Source of the DNA: Palsa-295 sp963781105
GTDB lineage: Bacteria; Acidobacteriota; Terriglobia; Acidiferrales; UBA7541
DNA length: 64,000 nt
NCBI GenBank assembly: GCA_963781105.1
Contig: CAWAED010000014.1
Location: 1 to 64,000, forward strand
Reading direction: 5' to 3'
The position numbers and the translations under genes are program-made. The notes under the pieces are model-generated. The model was not told the DNA's origin. It searched no databases and was given only the letters and a program-made list of their open reading frames with translations. Positions within the stretch are counted from its first letter, which is position 1. Each line of letters opens with the position of its first letter. Positions 34,305-43,526 of this stretch are shown here, piece after piece.

Positions 34305-36181
34305 GCGACTTCCGCGAAGAAGAAAAGCTAGGCAAGCTCTACGATTCGCATCTCACCCGACGGCTGATGCAGTATCTGCGCCCGTACCGCCTGCAGGTCA
34401 TACTCGCCGTTTCGTTCACCTTAGGCATTACCGCACTCGAAATTGCAGGCCCGTATCTCTTCCACGTAGGTATAGACAGTTACATCGTACCCGGCTACGA
34501 CGGGAAAATGGCCAGGAGCGCCGCGCTGGTGGGATTGCTGTGGGTGGTCTTTGCCTACGCCGGCTCGATCCTGGCGAGTTTCGGTCTGCAATACGTGCAA
34601 GTCCGAATCATGCAATGGGTCGGGCAAGAAACGATGTACGATCTGCGCAAGGAAATCTTCGAACATTTGCAGCGGTTGCCGATGAGCTTCTTCGACCGCA
34701 GTCCCATCGGCCGGCTGGTGACCCGCTCCACCACCGACGTGGACGCCCTCAACGATCTCTTCGCTTCCGGCGTCGTGGCGATGCTGAACGACTTCGTGCT
34801 TCTATTCACCATGGCCGCGGTGCTATTCAGATGGCATCGCTTTCTCGCGGTGGCGACCCTGTCTCCGTTGCCGTTCATGATCTTGCTGACCTATTTTTTC
34901 CGGAATCGCGTGCGCGACGCCAACCGCCGCATTCGCACAGCAATTGCCCGTATCAACGCGTTCTTGCAGGAACACGTGAGCGGCATGGCCGTCGTCCAGC
35001 TCTTCAATCGCGAAAAGAAATCGCGCAAGAAGTTCGAGGAATTGAACCGTACGCACATGATCGCGTACAAAGACGCGATTGACGCGTTCGCCTTCTTCTA
35101 TCCGGGCGTCGAATTTCTCAGCATGGCCGGCATCGCGCTTCTCGCGTGGGTGGGAGGCGTGCGCGTGATCGCCGGCACCCTCGAAATCGGCGTGCTCGTC
35201 GCCTTCATGATGTATGCCCAGCGTTTCTTCCGTCCCATTCAGGACTTGAGCGAAAAATTCAACATCCTGCAGAGCGCCATGGCCGCATCCGAACGCATCT
35301 TTAAGTTACTGGACGAGCCGGTAACGATCGTTTCTCCGCCGACGATTCACACTCTTGCCGCGCCCCGCGGCGAAATCGAATTCCGCAATGTCTGGTTCGC
35401 CTATCACGGGGGAGCTGCTCCGAAAGAAGACGAATGGGTATTGCGCGACGTTTCCTTCCGCGTCGAGCCTGGTCAGACTCTCGCCATCGTCGGCCACACC
35501 GGCGCCGGCAAGACCACCATCATCCAACTGCTGCTGCGTTTCTACGACATTCAGCGCGGCGAGATTCTGCTCGACGGCGTGGACATTCGCGAACTTGACC
35601 TGCAAGAACTCCGCCGCATGTTCGGCATTGTCTTGCAGGACCCGTTCCTTTTCACCGGAACGCTGGAATCGAACGTAAAATTAGCCACGCCGAGCATTGA
35701 TCGCGCAGCCACGGCGAATGCTCTGCGCGAAGTCGGCCTGGGACCATTTCTCGAATCGCTGCCACACGGCGTGGAAACGCCGGTCACCGAGCGCGGTTCC
35801 ACTCTTTCCGTCGGCCAGCGCCAACTCGTCAGCTTCGCGCGGGCCCTGGCGCACGATCCCAAATTCCTGATTCTGGATGAAGCTACCTCGAGCGTGGACA
35901 CCAAAACCGAGCTAATGATCCGCGAAGCGCTCGACCGGCTGCTCAAGAACCGCACCGCGGTGGTGATCGCCCATCGCCTCAGCACGATTCAGCACGCGGA
36001 CCGCATTCTCGTCTTCCATAAAGGACGCCTGCGCGAACAGGGCTCGCATCAGGAACTTCTCGCGCTGCGCGGAATCTATTACCGCCTCTACCAACTCCAG
36101 TACAAAGAGCAGGAACTGGTTGCATCTTTGCCCACCATCGCAATCCCGGGATTTTCGCAGCCTCTGTCTGCCAATGACTGA
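34301..36181 (+). CDS. ABC exporter subunit with canonical ATP site
   Basis: A 626-aa half-transporter with six TM helices and an NBD. Walker A is GHTGAGKTT, Walker B FLILDEATSS keeps the catalytic Glu, while the signature is the non-standard LSVGQRQ. This is complementary to the preceding subunit (canonical LSGGQ but Asp in Walker B), so a heterodimer with one working and one degenerate site is predicted. The ATGA overlap with the upstream gene supports equal expression. Confidence 0.9.
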   Translation: MSDFREEEKLGKLYDSHLTRRLMQYLRPYRLQVILAVSFTLGITALEIAGPYLFHVGIDSYIVPGYDGKMARSAALVGLLWVVFAYAGSILASFGLQYVQVRIMQWVGQETMYDLRKEIFEHLQRLPMSFFDRSPIGRLVTRSTTDVDALNDLFASGVVAMLNDFVLLFTMAAVLFRWHRFLAVATLSPLPFMILLTYFFRNRVRDANRRIRTAIARINAFLQEHVSGMAVVQLFNREKKSRKKFEELNRTHMIAYKDAIDAFAFFYPGVEFLSMAGIALLAWVGGVRVIAGTLEIGVLVAFMMYAQRFFRPIQDLSEKFNILQSAMAASERIFKLLDEPVTIVSPPTIHTLAAPRGEIEFRNVWFAYHGGAAPKEDEWVLRDVSFRVEPGQTLAIVGHTGAGKTTIIQLLLRFYDIQRGEILLDGVDIRELDLQELRRMFGIVLQDPFLFTGTLESNVKLATPSIDRAATANALREVGLGPFLESLPHGVETPVTERGSTLSVGQRQLVSFARALAHDPKFLILDEATSSVDTKTELMIREALDRLLKNRTAVVIAHRLSTIQHADRILVFHKGRLREQGSHQELLALRGIYYRLYQLQYKEQELVASLPTIAIPGFSQPLSAND

Positions 36182-36280
36182 ATCGCGGCTCGCCGTATCG
36201 CGGCGCGAGCGCACATCAAAATTCTCTCCGCCGATTAACCCGACTAGCTTCGCTGCCGCCCATGCCAACGAGCCTGCTCG

Positions 36281-37405
36281 ATGAGTGAACCGCAGATCCT
36301 CATTTCCGCCGGAGAAGCTTCGAGTGACATGTATGCAGCCCGCCTCGCGAAAGCGCTTCGCACGCGTGTGCCCACGAAGTTTTTTGGAATGGGCGGTCCA
36401 CGAATGGCCGAGGCCGGCGTCGAACTAGTTGCGGATTACCACGAAGTAGCGGTCGTCGGTATCACCGAGGTGCTGCACAAAATTCCCACGGTAATCGGCG
36501 TGCAAAACCGGCTCGCCCGCGAAGCCGCAAACCGCCGCGCTGCGCTCGCGATCCTGGTGGATTCGCCAGGGACGCATCTGGGAGTTGCCCGTCGCCTGAA
36601 GCGCGTAAACATTCCAGTCGGCTATTTCATCGGCCCGCAGGTGTGGGCCTGGCGCGCCGGCCGCGTGCGCGTGGTGAAACGCCTGGTGCAGCGCATGGTC
36701 GTAATTTTCCCTTTCGAAGAGCAAATCTACCGCGACGCGGGCGTACCGGTAGACTTTGTCGGCCATCCGCTGGTGGATACGGTGCGCGCCACGATGTCGC
36801 GCGCGGAATTTGCGGCGCAATACGGCCTGGACGCGAGCCGTCCGATCGTGACGATTCTCCCCGGCAGCCGCCCCAACGAGATCGCCCAAAACTACGCGCG
36901 TGTCGTCGCAGCCTGCGAACGCCTCGCGCAGCCGGACGGCGTGCAATTCGTTCACGCCGTCGCTCACGGCCTCAGCCCCGAATTCTTCGCGCGTTATGCC
37001 CAACCCAAAGTAAAGATCACCCGTGTGGAGGATGCCACTTACAACGCGCTCGCCGCCGCCGATTGCGCGATCGTCGCCAGCGGCACCGCCACGGTGGAAG
37101 CCGCGCTGCTGGGAACGCCTATGGTGGTCGTCTATCGGGTGGCGCCTCTCACGGCTTCGATTCTGCGACACATGATTGGCACTCCCTTTATTGGCATGGT
37201 GAATCTGATCGGGGGCAAGCGAGTTTGCCCGGAACTGATCCAGGACGATTTCACGCCGGAAGCAGTCGAAAAAGAAGCGCGCCGCCTCCTTGAATCGTCC
37301 GCCGCTCGCGACGAGATGAGAGCTGGGCTCGCTGAAGTCCGCGCCAAACTGGGTCCCGGAGGCGCCATCGAGCGCGCTGCGGACATTTTCGCGCGGATGA
37401 TGTAA
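36281..37405 (+). CDS. lpxB: Lipid-A-disaccharide synthase
   Basis: A 374-aa GT19 glycosyltransferase that joins UDP-2,3-diacylglucosamine and lipid X to form the lipid A disaccharide on the cytosolic face of the inner membrane. ILISAGEASSDMYAARL and GMGGPRMAEAG at the N-terminus, YFIGPQVWAWR, ILPGSRPNE and ASGTATVEAALLGTPMVVVY are family hallmarks. Its presence implies an LPS-type outer membrane. It lies 99 bases after the ABC pair. Confidence 0.95.
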   Translation: MSEPQILISAGEASSDMYAARLAKALRTRVPTKFFGMGGPRMAEAGVELVADYHEVAVVGITEVLHKIPTVIGVQNRLAREAANRRAALAILVDSPGTHLGVARRLKRVNIPVGYFIGPQVWAWRAGRVRVVKRLVQRMVVIFPFEEQIYRDAGVPVDFVGHPLVDTVRATMSRAEFAAQYGLDASRPIVTILPGSRPNEIAQNYARVVAACERLAQPDGVQFVHAVAHGLSPEFFARYAQPKVKITRVEDATYNALAAADCAIVASGTATVEAALLGTPMVVVYRVAPLTASILRHMIGTPFIGMVNLIGGKRVCPELIQDDFTPEAVEKEARRLLESSAARDEMRAGLAEVRAKLGPGGAIERAADIFARMM

Positions 37406-37492
37406 CCTTTTAAGCCGGGGCAACTTCGCGCGGACAACCGGTATCTCATGTAGGAGAGGGCGATATCCCGTCGCGAGAGAGGTACTTTTCCC

Positions 37493-39664
37493 TTGCTCAA
37501 ATTCTCATTCATGTCCCATCGATTTCCCAACCAACTCCGTACGAGCCTGGCCGTATTGGCCGCCTGCGTGACATTCGCGGCTGCTGCGCGCGCACAAGCG
37601 CCGCGCACGTTTCCCTTTCGTGCGGCGGACTATCAAGTAGAAGTTTTACTACATCCCGAAGACCAGACGATTTCGGGGCTTGCCAAAGTCGAATTTATCG
37701 CCCAACAGCCTTCGCGTACGGTGGTCGTGGAGCTTCACCAGGATCTGAGAATTAATTCGATCACTGGGCCAGGCGGAAAACCTCTTTCCTTCGAACGTGA
37801 TAACAACAGCCCGCTGATTCTAACTGTCGGCCTGTCGGATGTCGTGTCCCCCGGCAAGACGGTCACCTTGGCGTTCGATTACACCGGACCGCTGTCCAAT
37901 GAAGATGACAGCCCCACACGCGGCGTGCGTTTCGCTTCCGTCGACAAGACCGGAGCGTACCTGCTCCTTCCGGCCCGTTGGTTCCCTCTCACGAATTACC
38001 CCTCGAACCGCTACACCGGCACTTTTAAGATCACCGTGCCCGATAATTTCGCAGTGGTCGGCACCGGCAAGGCGGATCCGCCAAACCTGATGCCGGGCAT
38101 CGGCAAGGGTGCGCCCGGGCAGGCATCGTACGTATTCCACTGCCCGCATGCGGCGCCGGTCGGCACCTTCGTCGCAGGCAACCTGCAACTTTCGCCGGTG
38201 CAGTCCGAAGGCTTCAACGTGTCCGTGTTTACCCCGCCCTCCCAGGCTAACACTGCCAATCCGTACGCCACTTCCCTTGCTCACATTTACAGCTATTTTT
38301 CTGACGCCTTCGGGCCGCTGGAAATGAAAGAGGACGATCCACCGCTGACGATCGCGCAACTGCCCGATGGAACCCTCCCTGGATTTGCTGCGCCCGGATT
38401 GATGCTCATCAGCGCGCGCCAATGGGGCCTCAAAGCCAACGACCGCTTGCTATCGCAATTGGCCGCCGAACAGTGGTGGGGCGATCGAGTGCTGCCCGCC
38501 AGCGCTTCCGACGCGTGGCTCACCGACGGTCTTTCGCGCTATGCCGAAGCAATGTTCGCCGAGCAAGCCGACGGCACCGCCGGCTTGCACAAAGCGCTCG
38601 AAGATTTCGCCGTCGGCGCGCTGATGTACGAAGACACGGCGCCTATTTCGCAAGCCGCTCGCTTGCAGACGTTTTCGAATGAGTATCGCTCCGTCGTCGC
38701 GGATAAAGGCGCGCTGGTCTTCCACATGCTGCGCACTGAAATTGGCGACGACGAATTCACGGCGCTGTTGCGCGATTTCTACAAGAAATATGACGGCAAG
38801 GACGCCAACCTCAACGACTTCGAGAAAATAGCGATGACGAAAATCCCACCTCCCGTCAAAGGCCAGCCGCCGGTCAATTTAGTCTCGTTCTTTTCTCAGT
38901 GGCTCAATTCCACGGGCGTGCCGGAATTCAAGCTGGAGTACATCGTTTATCGCACCAAGAAGGGTTTCAAGGTCGTCGGCAAGATTCATCAGGATCTCGA
39001 TACCTTCCGCATGCCGGTAGAAATTCGGATTGATACCGAAGGCAATCCCGAAACGAAAACGATTCTGGTTACCGGAACGACCCAGGCTTTTGAGGTGGAT
39101 ACTTTTGGGCGCCCAAAGCCGAATGGCATCCTGATCGACCCTAATAACAATCTTCTGAAATCCAGCCCACGCCTCCGCGTCCGCGCCATGATCGCTCGCG
39201 GCGAAAGCCTCGCTGAAGTGGGCAAGTACTACGAGGCCATCCAGGAATATCAGAAAGCGCTCGACACCCAGCCGACGAATTCGCTCGCGCATTTCCGCAT
39301 GGGCGAGGCCATGTTCTACCAGAAGAATTTCCAGGCTGCCGCCAACGCGTTCCGCGCTGCGCTAGGTGGGGACGACGATCCGAAATGGACGGAAGTCTGG
39401 AGCCACATTTACATCGGCAAGATCTACGACATTCTCGGGCAGCGTGAGCGCGCCGTGAATGAATACAGTCTTGCGCAGCATCTTGGCGACGATACCGCCG
39501 GAGCGCAGCAGGAAGCCAACCGCTATATTCAGAAAGCCTACACGGGCGACGACTCTGCGCCCGCGACCGCTGGGACGGCTCCAGCGCCTTCAACTCCCCC
39601 AGCTTCCGCGCCGGCAGACGATAGCAACAAGCCCACGCTGAAACGCCCGTCGCCCGGCCACTAG
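37493..39664 (+). CDS. M1 aminopeptidase-like protein lacking zinc motif, with TPR tail
   Basis: A 723-aa exported protein: signal peptide (AAARAQA near 36), an N-terminal beta-saddle like that of M1 peptidases (YQVEVLLHPEDQTISGLAKVEF shape), a thermolysin-like helical domain, then TPR units (about 570-680) and a Pro/Ala tail. Where active M1 enzymes have HExxHQWWG this protein has QLAAEQWWG, and the NEGFA box is TDGLS, so all zinc ligands are lost or altered. It is probably a binding or scaffold protein. TTG 37493 has GAGAGG at 10 bases; ATG 37511 is an alternative. Confidence 0.8.
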   Translation: MLKFSFMSHRFPNQLRTSLAVLAACVTFAAAARAQAPRTFPFRAADYQVEVLLHPEDQTISGLAKVEFIAQQPSRTVVVELHQDLRINSITGPGGKPLSFERDNNSPLILTVGLSDVVSPGKTVTLAFDYTGPLSNEDDSPTRGVRFASVDKTGAYLLLPARWFPLTNYPSNRYTGTFKITVPDNFAVVGTGKADPPNLMPGIGKGAPGQASYVFHCPHAAPVGTFVAGNLQLSPVQSEGFNVSVFTPPSQANTANPYATSLAHIYSYFSDAFGPLEMKEDDPPLTIAQLPDGTLPGFAAPGLMLISARQWGLKANDRLLSQLAAEQWWGDRVLPASASDAWLTDGLSRYAEAMFAEQADGTAGLHKALEDFAVGALMYEDTAPISQAARLQTFSNEYRSVVADKGALVFHMLRTEIGDDEFTALLRDFYKKYDGKDANLNDFEKIAMTKIPPPVKGQPPVNLVSFFSQWLNSTGVPEFKLEYIVYRTKKGFKVVGKIHQDLDTFRMPVEIRIDTEGNPETKTILVTGTTQAFEVDTFGRPKPNGILIDPNNNLLKSSPRLRVRAMIARGESLAEVGKYYEAIQEYQKALDTQPTNSLAHFRMGEAMFYQKNFQAAANAFRAALGGDDDPKWTEVWSHIYIGKIYDILGQRERAVNEYSLAQHLGDDTAGAQQEANRYIQKAYTGDDSAPATAGTAPAPSTPPASAPADDSNKPTLKRPSPGH

Positions 39665-39735
39665 TTAGCGTCCGTGGGCACCACTAGGAGTGGGTCTCAG
39701 ACCCGCCCGCGTCGTTCACACCTTGCTGCGCACCG

Positions 39736-40884
39736 CTACAGCGGCTCCAACCCTGTCAGTCGAGGCGATTCCACGTTCTTGTGTTGGATGAAGACCTGAA
39801 AGGTCTCGCCCATTCCTTCCGGATAGATCAGCGTCTTAAATAGAAGCCGTGCGCGAGACCGCTCGCCCTCGCTCATTCTCTCTGATTGCAGTTCCGCAAA
39901 ATCGCTCCGCCGCGCAAGCGCCATCAAGAACGTGGATTGCGAGGTGAGCCCTGTGCGCGCGAGGCCAGCACGTTTTCCCCAACGACCGAGAGCCGTAAAG
40001 TTCACGTGCGCCGTCAAATCCTGCTCGCCCGGCGCACGAAAGAAATCCTCGCCCGCGCGGTGCCGGTGGTAAGCAAGTAGCGTTCCGCGCATGTGGCGCT
40101 GGTCGTACAGCTCGCCGGCCTCATGGCCGTAATCGATCGTCAGCACAAAGCCACGCTGCAATGTTCTGCCGGCATCTTCAATCCACCGGCAGGCGTGTAG
40201 GCCGGCCTCGGCCTGCTGTCCCTCCTCAAGCGCGATTGCCTGGTCGCTGAAATATTCGCGAAGTGCGTCCAAAGAAAGAGCACCGCTGCATTCGCCTAGT
40301 CCGTTCGGCCCGAGGGTCACATATAGCTCACGCAATTCGGTTCCTTCACACACGACTCGATACACAGGCATCGCGTCAAACAACTCATTGGAAAATATGC
40401 ACCCGCAGGCGGTCTCGGCAGGGATTTCCGAAGCTGTCCCGAACTTCCTGCTATCCAGATGGCTGCGTAAAGATTCTGTTCGGGCCATCAGGTCGCGGCG
40501 CGTGACAGACCGTTCCACAGCGACGTAGTGAACGGCGGCATAAAATTGCGGAAATTCACGCGCAGCGAACTCCAGAATCTGTGCCGCCAGCGCTCCGTAT
40601 CCCGCACCGACCTCCACCAGCGCAAAATTGGGCGGCTGTCCGAGGTGCATCCACATTTCATGGAATTGTCTCGCCAGCAACTTGGCAAAAAGTGGACCAG
40701 TGTCCACGCTGGTAAAATAATCACGCCGCGGCTGCTGCTCCCGCTTCGTGTAATAGCCAAATTCGGGATGGTAGAGGCAAGTGTCCATGTACTCGGCAAA
40801 AGTGATGGGACCGTGCGATCGGATGCGCTCTGCAATGATGGCGGCGAGAGGAGAAATGATGCCTTGCGCGCGCGAAGCGGGCAT
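39736..40884 (-). CDS. MidA/NDUFAF7-family SAM-dependent methyltransferase
   Basis: A 382-aa protein of the DUF185 family; the mitochondrial member NDUFAF7 methylates an Arg of complex I. ITFAEYMDTCLYHPEFGYYT, SVDTGPLFAKLLARQ and the SAM-binding VEVGAGYGALAAQIL are typical, as is FSNELFDAMPVYRV. The bacterial substrate is uncertain. Its ATG overlaps the stop of the 90-aa gene (TGATG). It is the last gene of the long minus-strand run. Confidence 0.88.
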   Translation of the reverse strand: MPASRAQGIISPLAAIIAERIRSHGPITFAEYMDTCLYHPEFGYYTKREQQPRRDYFTSVDTGPLFAKLLARQFHEMWMHLGQPPNFALVEVGAGYGALAAQILEFAAREFPQFYAAVHYVAVERSVTRRDLMARTESLRSHLDSRKFGTASEIPAETACGCIFSNELFDAMPVYRVVCEGTELRELYVTLGPNGLGECSGALSLDALREYFSDQAIALEEGQQAEAGLHACRWIEDAGRTLQRGFVLTIDYGHEAGELYDQRHMRGTLLAYHRHRAGEDFFRAPGEQDLTAHVNFTALGRWGKRAGLARTGLTSQSTFLMALARRSDFAELQSERMSEGERSRARLLFKTLIYPEGMGETFQVFIQHKNVESPRLTGLEPL

Positions 40885-41156
40885 CAGTTCACCCGTTGCG
40901 GGTTGCGCGTGAACATTTCAATGATGTAATCGTGCAGGCAATCGTAAAGTTGCTTCTGAAACGCCCAGGGAAATTGCGCGTGTTCGATCTCGCGCGGCCG
41001 GAGCTGAAAAATGTAATTGTGGACTTCCGCGTTGGAAGGCTTGTAGCGGATCTCCACCTCCACGCCTTCCGTTGCGGGGCGAGCCGAAAAGTCAAAGAGC
41101 GGATGCTCGTAGCGCGCCAGTTCGCGCCGAACTTTTTCAACCATCTCGTCGCTCAT
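40884..41156 (-). CDS. Hypothetical protein, 90 aa
   Basis: A small acidic-basic soluble protein (MSDEMVEKVRRELARYEHPL; FQLRPREIEHAQFPWAFQKQ). No family recognised. ATG 41156 is chosen since it starts 9 bases after the macro-domain gene; the frame is open further upstream but only inside that gene. It is coupled to the MidA-like gene by TGATG. Confidence 0.65.
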   Translation of the reverse strand: MSDEMVEKVRRELARYEHPLFDFSARPATEGVEVEIRYKPSNAEVHNYIFQLRPREIEHAQFPWAFQKQLYDCLHDYIIEMFTRNPQRVN

Positions 41157-41164
41157 CGGTTGGC

Positions 41165-41701
41165 CTAAACCTTCGACTGCAATTCGGCACGAGCACTGTT
41201 GAACGCGGCCAGTGCTTCTTGATCGAAAAGCACAAAGTAAACTTTCTGGAGCGGCGTGAGTCCCGCGAAATGCTTCGCCGTTTCGCGCAACATGATTTCC
41301 GCGCACTCCCGCATCGGAAACCCCGCGATGCCCGTGCCGATCGCGGGAAACGCGATGGTCTTCAATCCCTTCTGCGCCGCGATGCGCAGCGAGTGAGCTG
41401 TCGAACTTCGCAGAGATTGCGCGGAAGTCATGCCGCCCAATTGCATGCTCGCCGCATGAATCACGTAGCGAGCTTTCAGATTTCCACCGGACGTAATCGC
41501 CGCTCCGCCCACCGGCACCGGGCCAATCTCGTCGCATTCGGCTTGAATCTGCGGTCCACCCTTGCGGCGGATCGCTCCGGCGACTCCTCCGCCAAGCTGC
41601 AAATCATTGTTCGCGGCGTTGACGATCGCATCGGTGTCCATTTCCGTCAGGTCGCCCTGCAGAATCTCCACGTGATCGCCAAAAATCGTGTTCGATGACA
41701 T
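41165..41701 (-). CDS. Macro domain protein (ADP-ribose binding/deacetylating)
   Basis: A 178-aa single macro domain. ILQGDLTEMDTDAIVNAANN, GGGVAGAIRRKGG and FPAIGTGIAGFP are the three conserved loops that hold ADP-ribose in MacroD-type hydrolases of ADP-ribosylated proteins, nucleic acids or O-acetyl-ADP-ribose. No ART partner is adjacent, so a toxin-antitoxin role is not supported here. Confidence 0.92.
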   Translation of the reverse strand: MSSNTIFGDHVEILQGDLTEMDTDAIVNAANNDLQLGGGVAGAIRRKGGPQIQAECDEIGPVPVGGAAITSGGNLKARYVIHAASMQLGGMTSAQSLRSSTAHSLRIAAQKGLKTIAFPAIGTGIAGFPMRECAEIMLRETAKHFAGLTPLQKVYFVLFDQEALAAFNSARAELQSKV

Positions 41702-41739
41702 AGGAATAGAAATCGCACTCGCCGGGCAGCAACGACGGA

Positions 41740-42609
41740 TTACTTCTTGGCCCCATCGCTGCCATAATCATACACGCCGCGGCCGGATTTTCGTCCCAAG
41801 CGGCCCGCCTTCACATACTGGGCCAGCAAAGGCGACGGCCGGTATTTTTCGCCGAGCGTTTTATGCAGATATTCGAGAATATTTAACCGGACGTCCAGTC
41901 CAACCAGGTCCACCAGCTCAAACGGCCCCATCGGATGGTTAAGTCCCAGCGTCAGCGCCTTGTCTATGTCTTCCGCCGACGCGATGCCTTCCTGCAGCAT
42001 ATAGAACGCTTCGTTGCCGATCATGGCATTGATGCGGCTGGTGATAAATCCCGGCGATTCGCGAATCACGACTACTTCCTTGCCCATGCGGCGGCCCACA
42101 TCGACGCAGGACTGTACCGTAGCCTCCGATGTCTCAAGTGCCCGCACAATTTCGAGCAGCTTCATCTTCGGCACCGGATCGAAAAAGTGCATTCCGATGC
42201 AATCTTCGGCGCGAAAAGTAATCGCCGCCAGCTCCGTGATCGAAAGCGACGAAGTATTGCTCGCCAGGATGGCAGCGGGGCGCGCGAATTTATCGAAGAT
42301 TGTAAAAATCTCCAGTTTCACTTCCATCTCTTCGGGAACCGCTTCAATCAGCAAGTCTGTTTCGCGGCACACATCTTCCACCGACCGAGATGTCGTCAGA
42401 TTGGCGAGTGCGCTCTTTTGCAGCTCCGCGGTCACCTTCCCGCGCGCCACTCCCTCCGCCAGCGCCTCTTGAATGTACGCAACGCTCTGCTCCAACATTT
42501 CCGGCGACACGTCTTCCAGGATCGTGCGGTATCCGCCGTAAGCCGCCGCATACGCAATTCCGCGGCCCATGGTGCCCGCCCCGATCACCCCAATCGTCTT
42601 CACGTCCAT
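41740..42609 (-). CDS. 3-hydroxyacyl-CoA (3-hydroxybutyryl-CoA) dehydrogenase
   Basis: A 289-aa NAD-dependent enzyme that oxidises 3-hydroxyacyl-CoA in beta-oxidation or runs in reverse in butyrate formation. The Rossmann motif GAGTMGRGIA, the catalytic His region GMHFFDPVPKMKLLEIV and GFITSRINAMIGNEA, GLNHPMGPFEL are typical of the PaaH/Hbd group. Together with CoA-transferase and hydratase genes in the same strand run it supports acyl-CoA catabolism. Confidence 0.93.
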   Translation of the reverse strand: MDVKTIGVIGAGTMGRGIAYAAAYGGYRTILEDVSPEMLEQSVAYIQEALAEGVARGKVTAELQKSALANLTTSRSVEDVCRETDLLIEAVPEEMEVKLEIFTIFDKFARPAAILASNTSSLSITELAAITFRAEDCIGMHFFDPVPKMKLLEIVRALETSEATVQSCVDVGRRMGKEVVVIRESPGFITSRINAMIGNEAFYMLQEGIASAEDIDKALTLGLNHPMGPFELVDLVGLDVRLNILEYLHKTLGEKYRPSPLLAQYVKAGRLGRKSGRGVYDYGSDGAKK

Positions 42610-42624
42610 GATTCTCAGCCGCTC

Positions 42625-43497
42625 CTAGACTCTGCGCGGGAAAAGCCGCGCCGCGTTTTCGTACAATATTTTCTGCTGCGCGTCCGGAGAAATTGGCAGC
42701 GCCCGAAATTTCGCAATGTTGCCGCGTATGTCCGGAACGCCCGGCCCCGGCCAATCCGTTCCGAACAGCACCTTATCCGCAATTTCCTCGATGCGAGGAA
42801 AATACTCCATCAGCTTCTGCGGCGGAATCCCAGAAATATCCATGTACATATTGGAATGGCGCCGCACCAGAAAAAACGCCTCGTTCATCCACAGGGGCCT
42901 GCCGCCGTGCGCAAGAATCACCACAAGATCCGGAAAATCCACGCCCACATCGTCCGCCAGGAGAGGTTGCGCATAGACATTACGCGCGCCGGGGAAAATC
43001 GAAGTCCCGGTATGAATCATCACTGGCATTCCGACAGCTTCCGCCCGTTCGTACATCGCGCGCAGTGGACCCAGTCCGTTGCGGTAATCGTTTGGCGCAA
43101 ATAATTGATGCGAGGGATGAACCTTCAGCCCGCGAATGCCAGTTTTCTTCAGCCGGTCCACTTCCGCGCCGGCGTCTGAAACATATTTCGGGTGCACCGA
43201 CCCGAACGCCAGCAGCCTTTCCGGATCCGCAGCGCAGTATTTGGCAACCCAGTCGTTCACTTCCGCCGTAAACCCAATCACTTCGGGGCTTACGTAATTG
43301 ATCAGTCCCGCGCGCTCGATTTCTGCTTCGTCCATGAATCGCAGAAATTCCTTCGGACTGGCAGCATAGTTCGTGACTTCGTCATAGTCGCGGCGTCCGC
43401 GCCGAATCAAATCGAGCACGGCTGGATGGACCATCTCATGCGGATTAATGTGAATGTGGATGTCGATGATGGGAGGCAAACTTACAAGCTCCGGCAA
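42625..43497 (-). CDS. Amidohydrolase family 2 protein
   Basis: A 290-aa TIM-barrel metal enzyme of the amidohydrolase-2 group (decarboxylases and hydrolases such as ACMSD relatives). IDIHIHINPHE supplies the HxH metal ligands, GLKVHPSHQLFAP and ILAHGGRPLW the central His residues, and LFGTDWPGPGVP the catalytic Asp. The substrate is unknown. The start is uncertain: TTG 43497 is used, TTG 43479 with GGAG upstream is possible. It ends 15 bases before the dehydrogenase gene. Confidence 0.87.
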   Translation of the reverse strand: MPELVSLPPIIDIHIHINPHEMVHPAVLDLIRRGRRDYDEVTNYAASPKEFLRFMDEAEIERAGLINYVSPEVIGFTAEVNDWVAKYCAADPERLLAFGSVHPKYVSDAGAEVDRLKKTGIRGLKVHPSHQLFAPNDYRNGLGPLRAMYERAEAVGMPVMIHTGTSIFPGARNVYAQPLLADDVGVDFPDLVVILAHGGRPLWMNEAFFLVRRHSNMYMDISGIPPQKLMEYFPRIEEIADKVLFGTDWPGPGVPDIRGNIAKFRALPISPDAQQKILYENAARLFPRRV

Positions 43498-43526
43498 AGA
43501 ACAACAGTGCAGCGCTACGATCGCCC

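Noticed and set aside
41165..41701. Macro domain gene as antitoxin of a DarTG-like system
   Set aside because: No DarT-type ADP-ribosyltransferase is adjacent; neighbours are metabolic genes.
41935..43104. 389-codon plus-strand frame over the dehydrogenase and amidohydrolase genes
   Set aside because: Spans two well-supported genes on the other strand; composition is that of a shadow frame.
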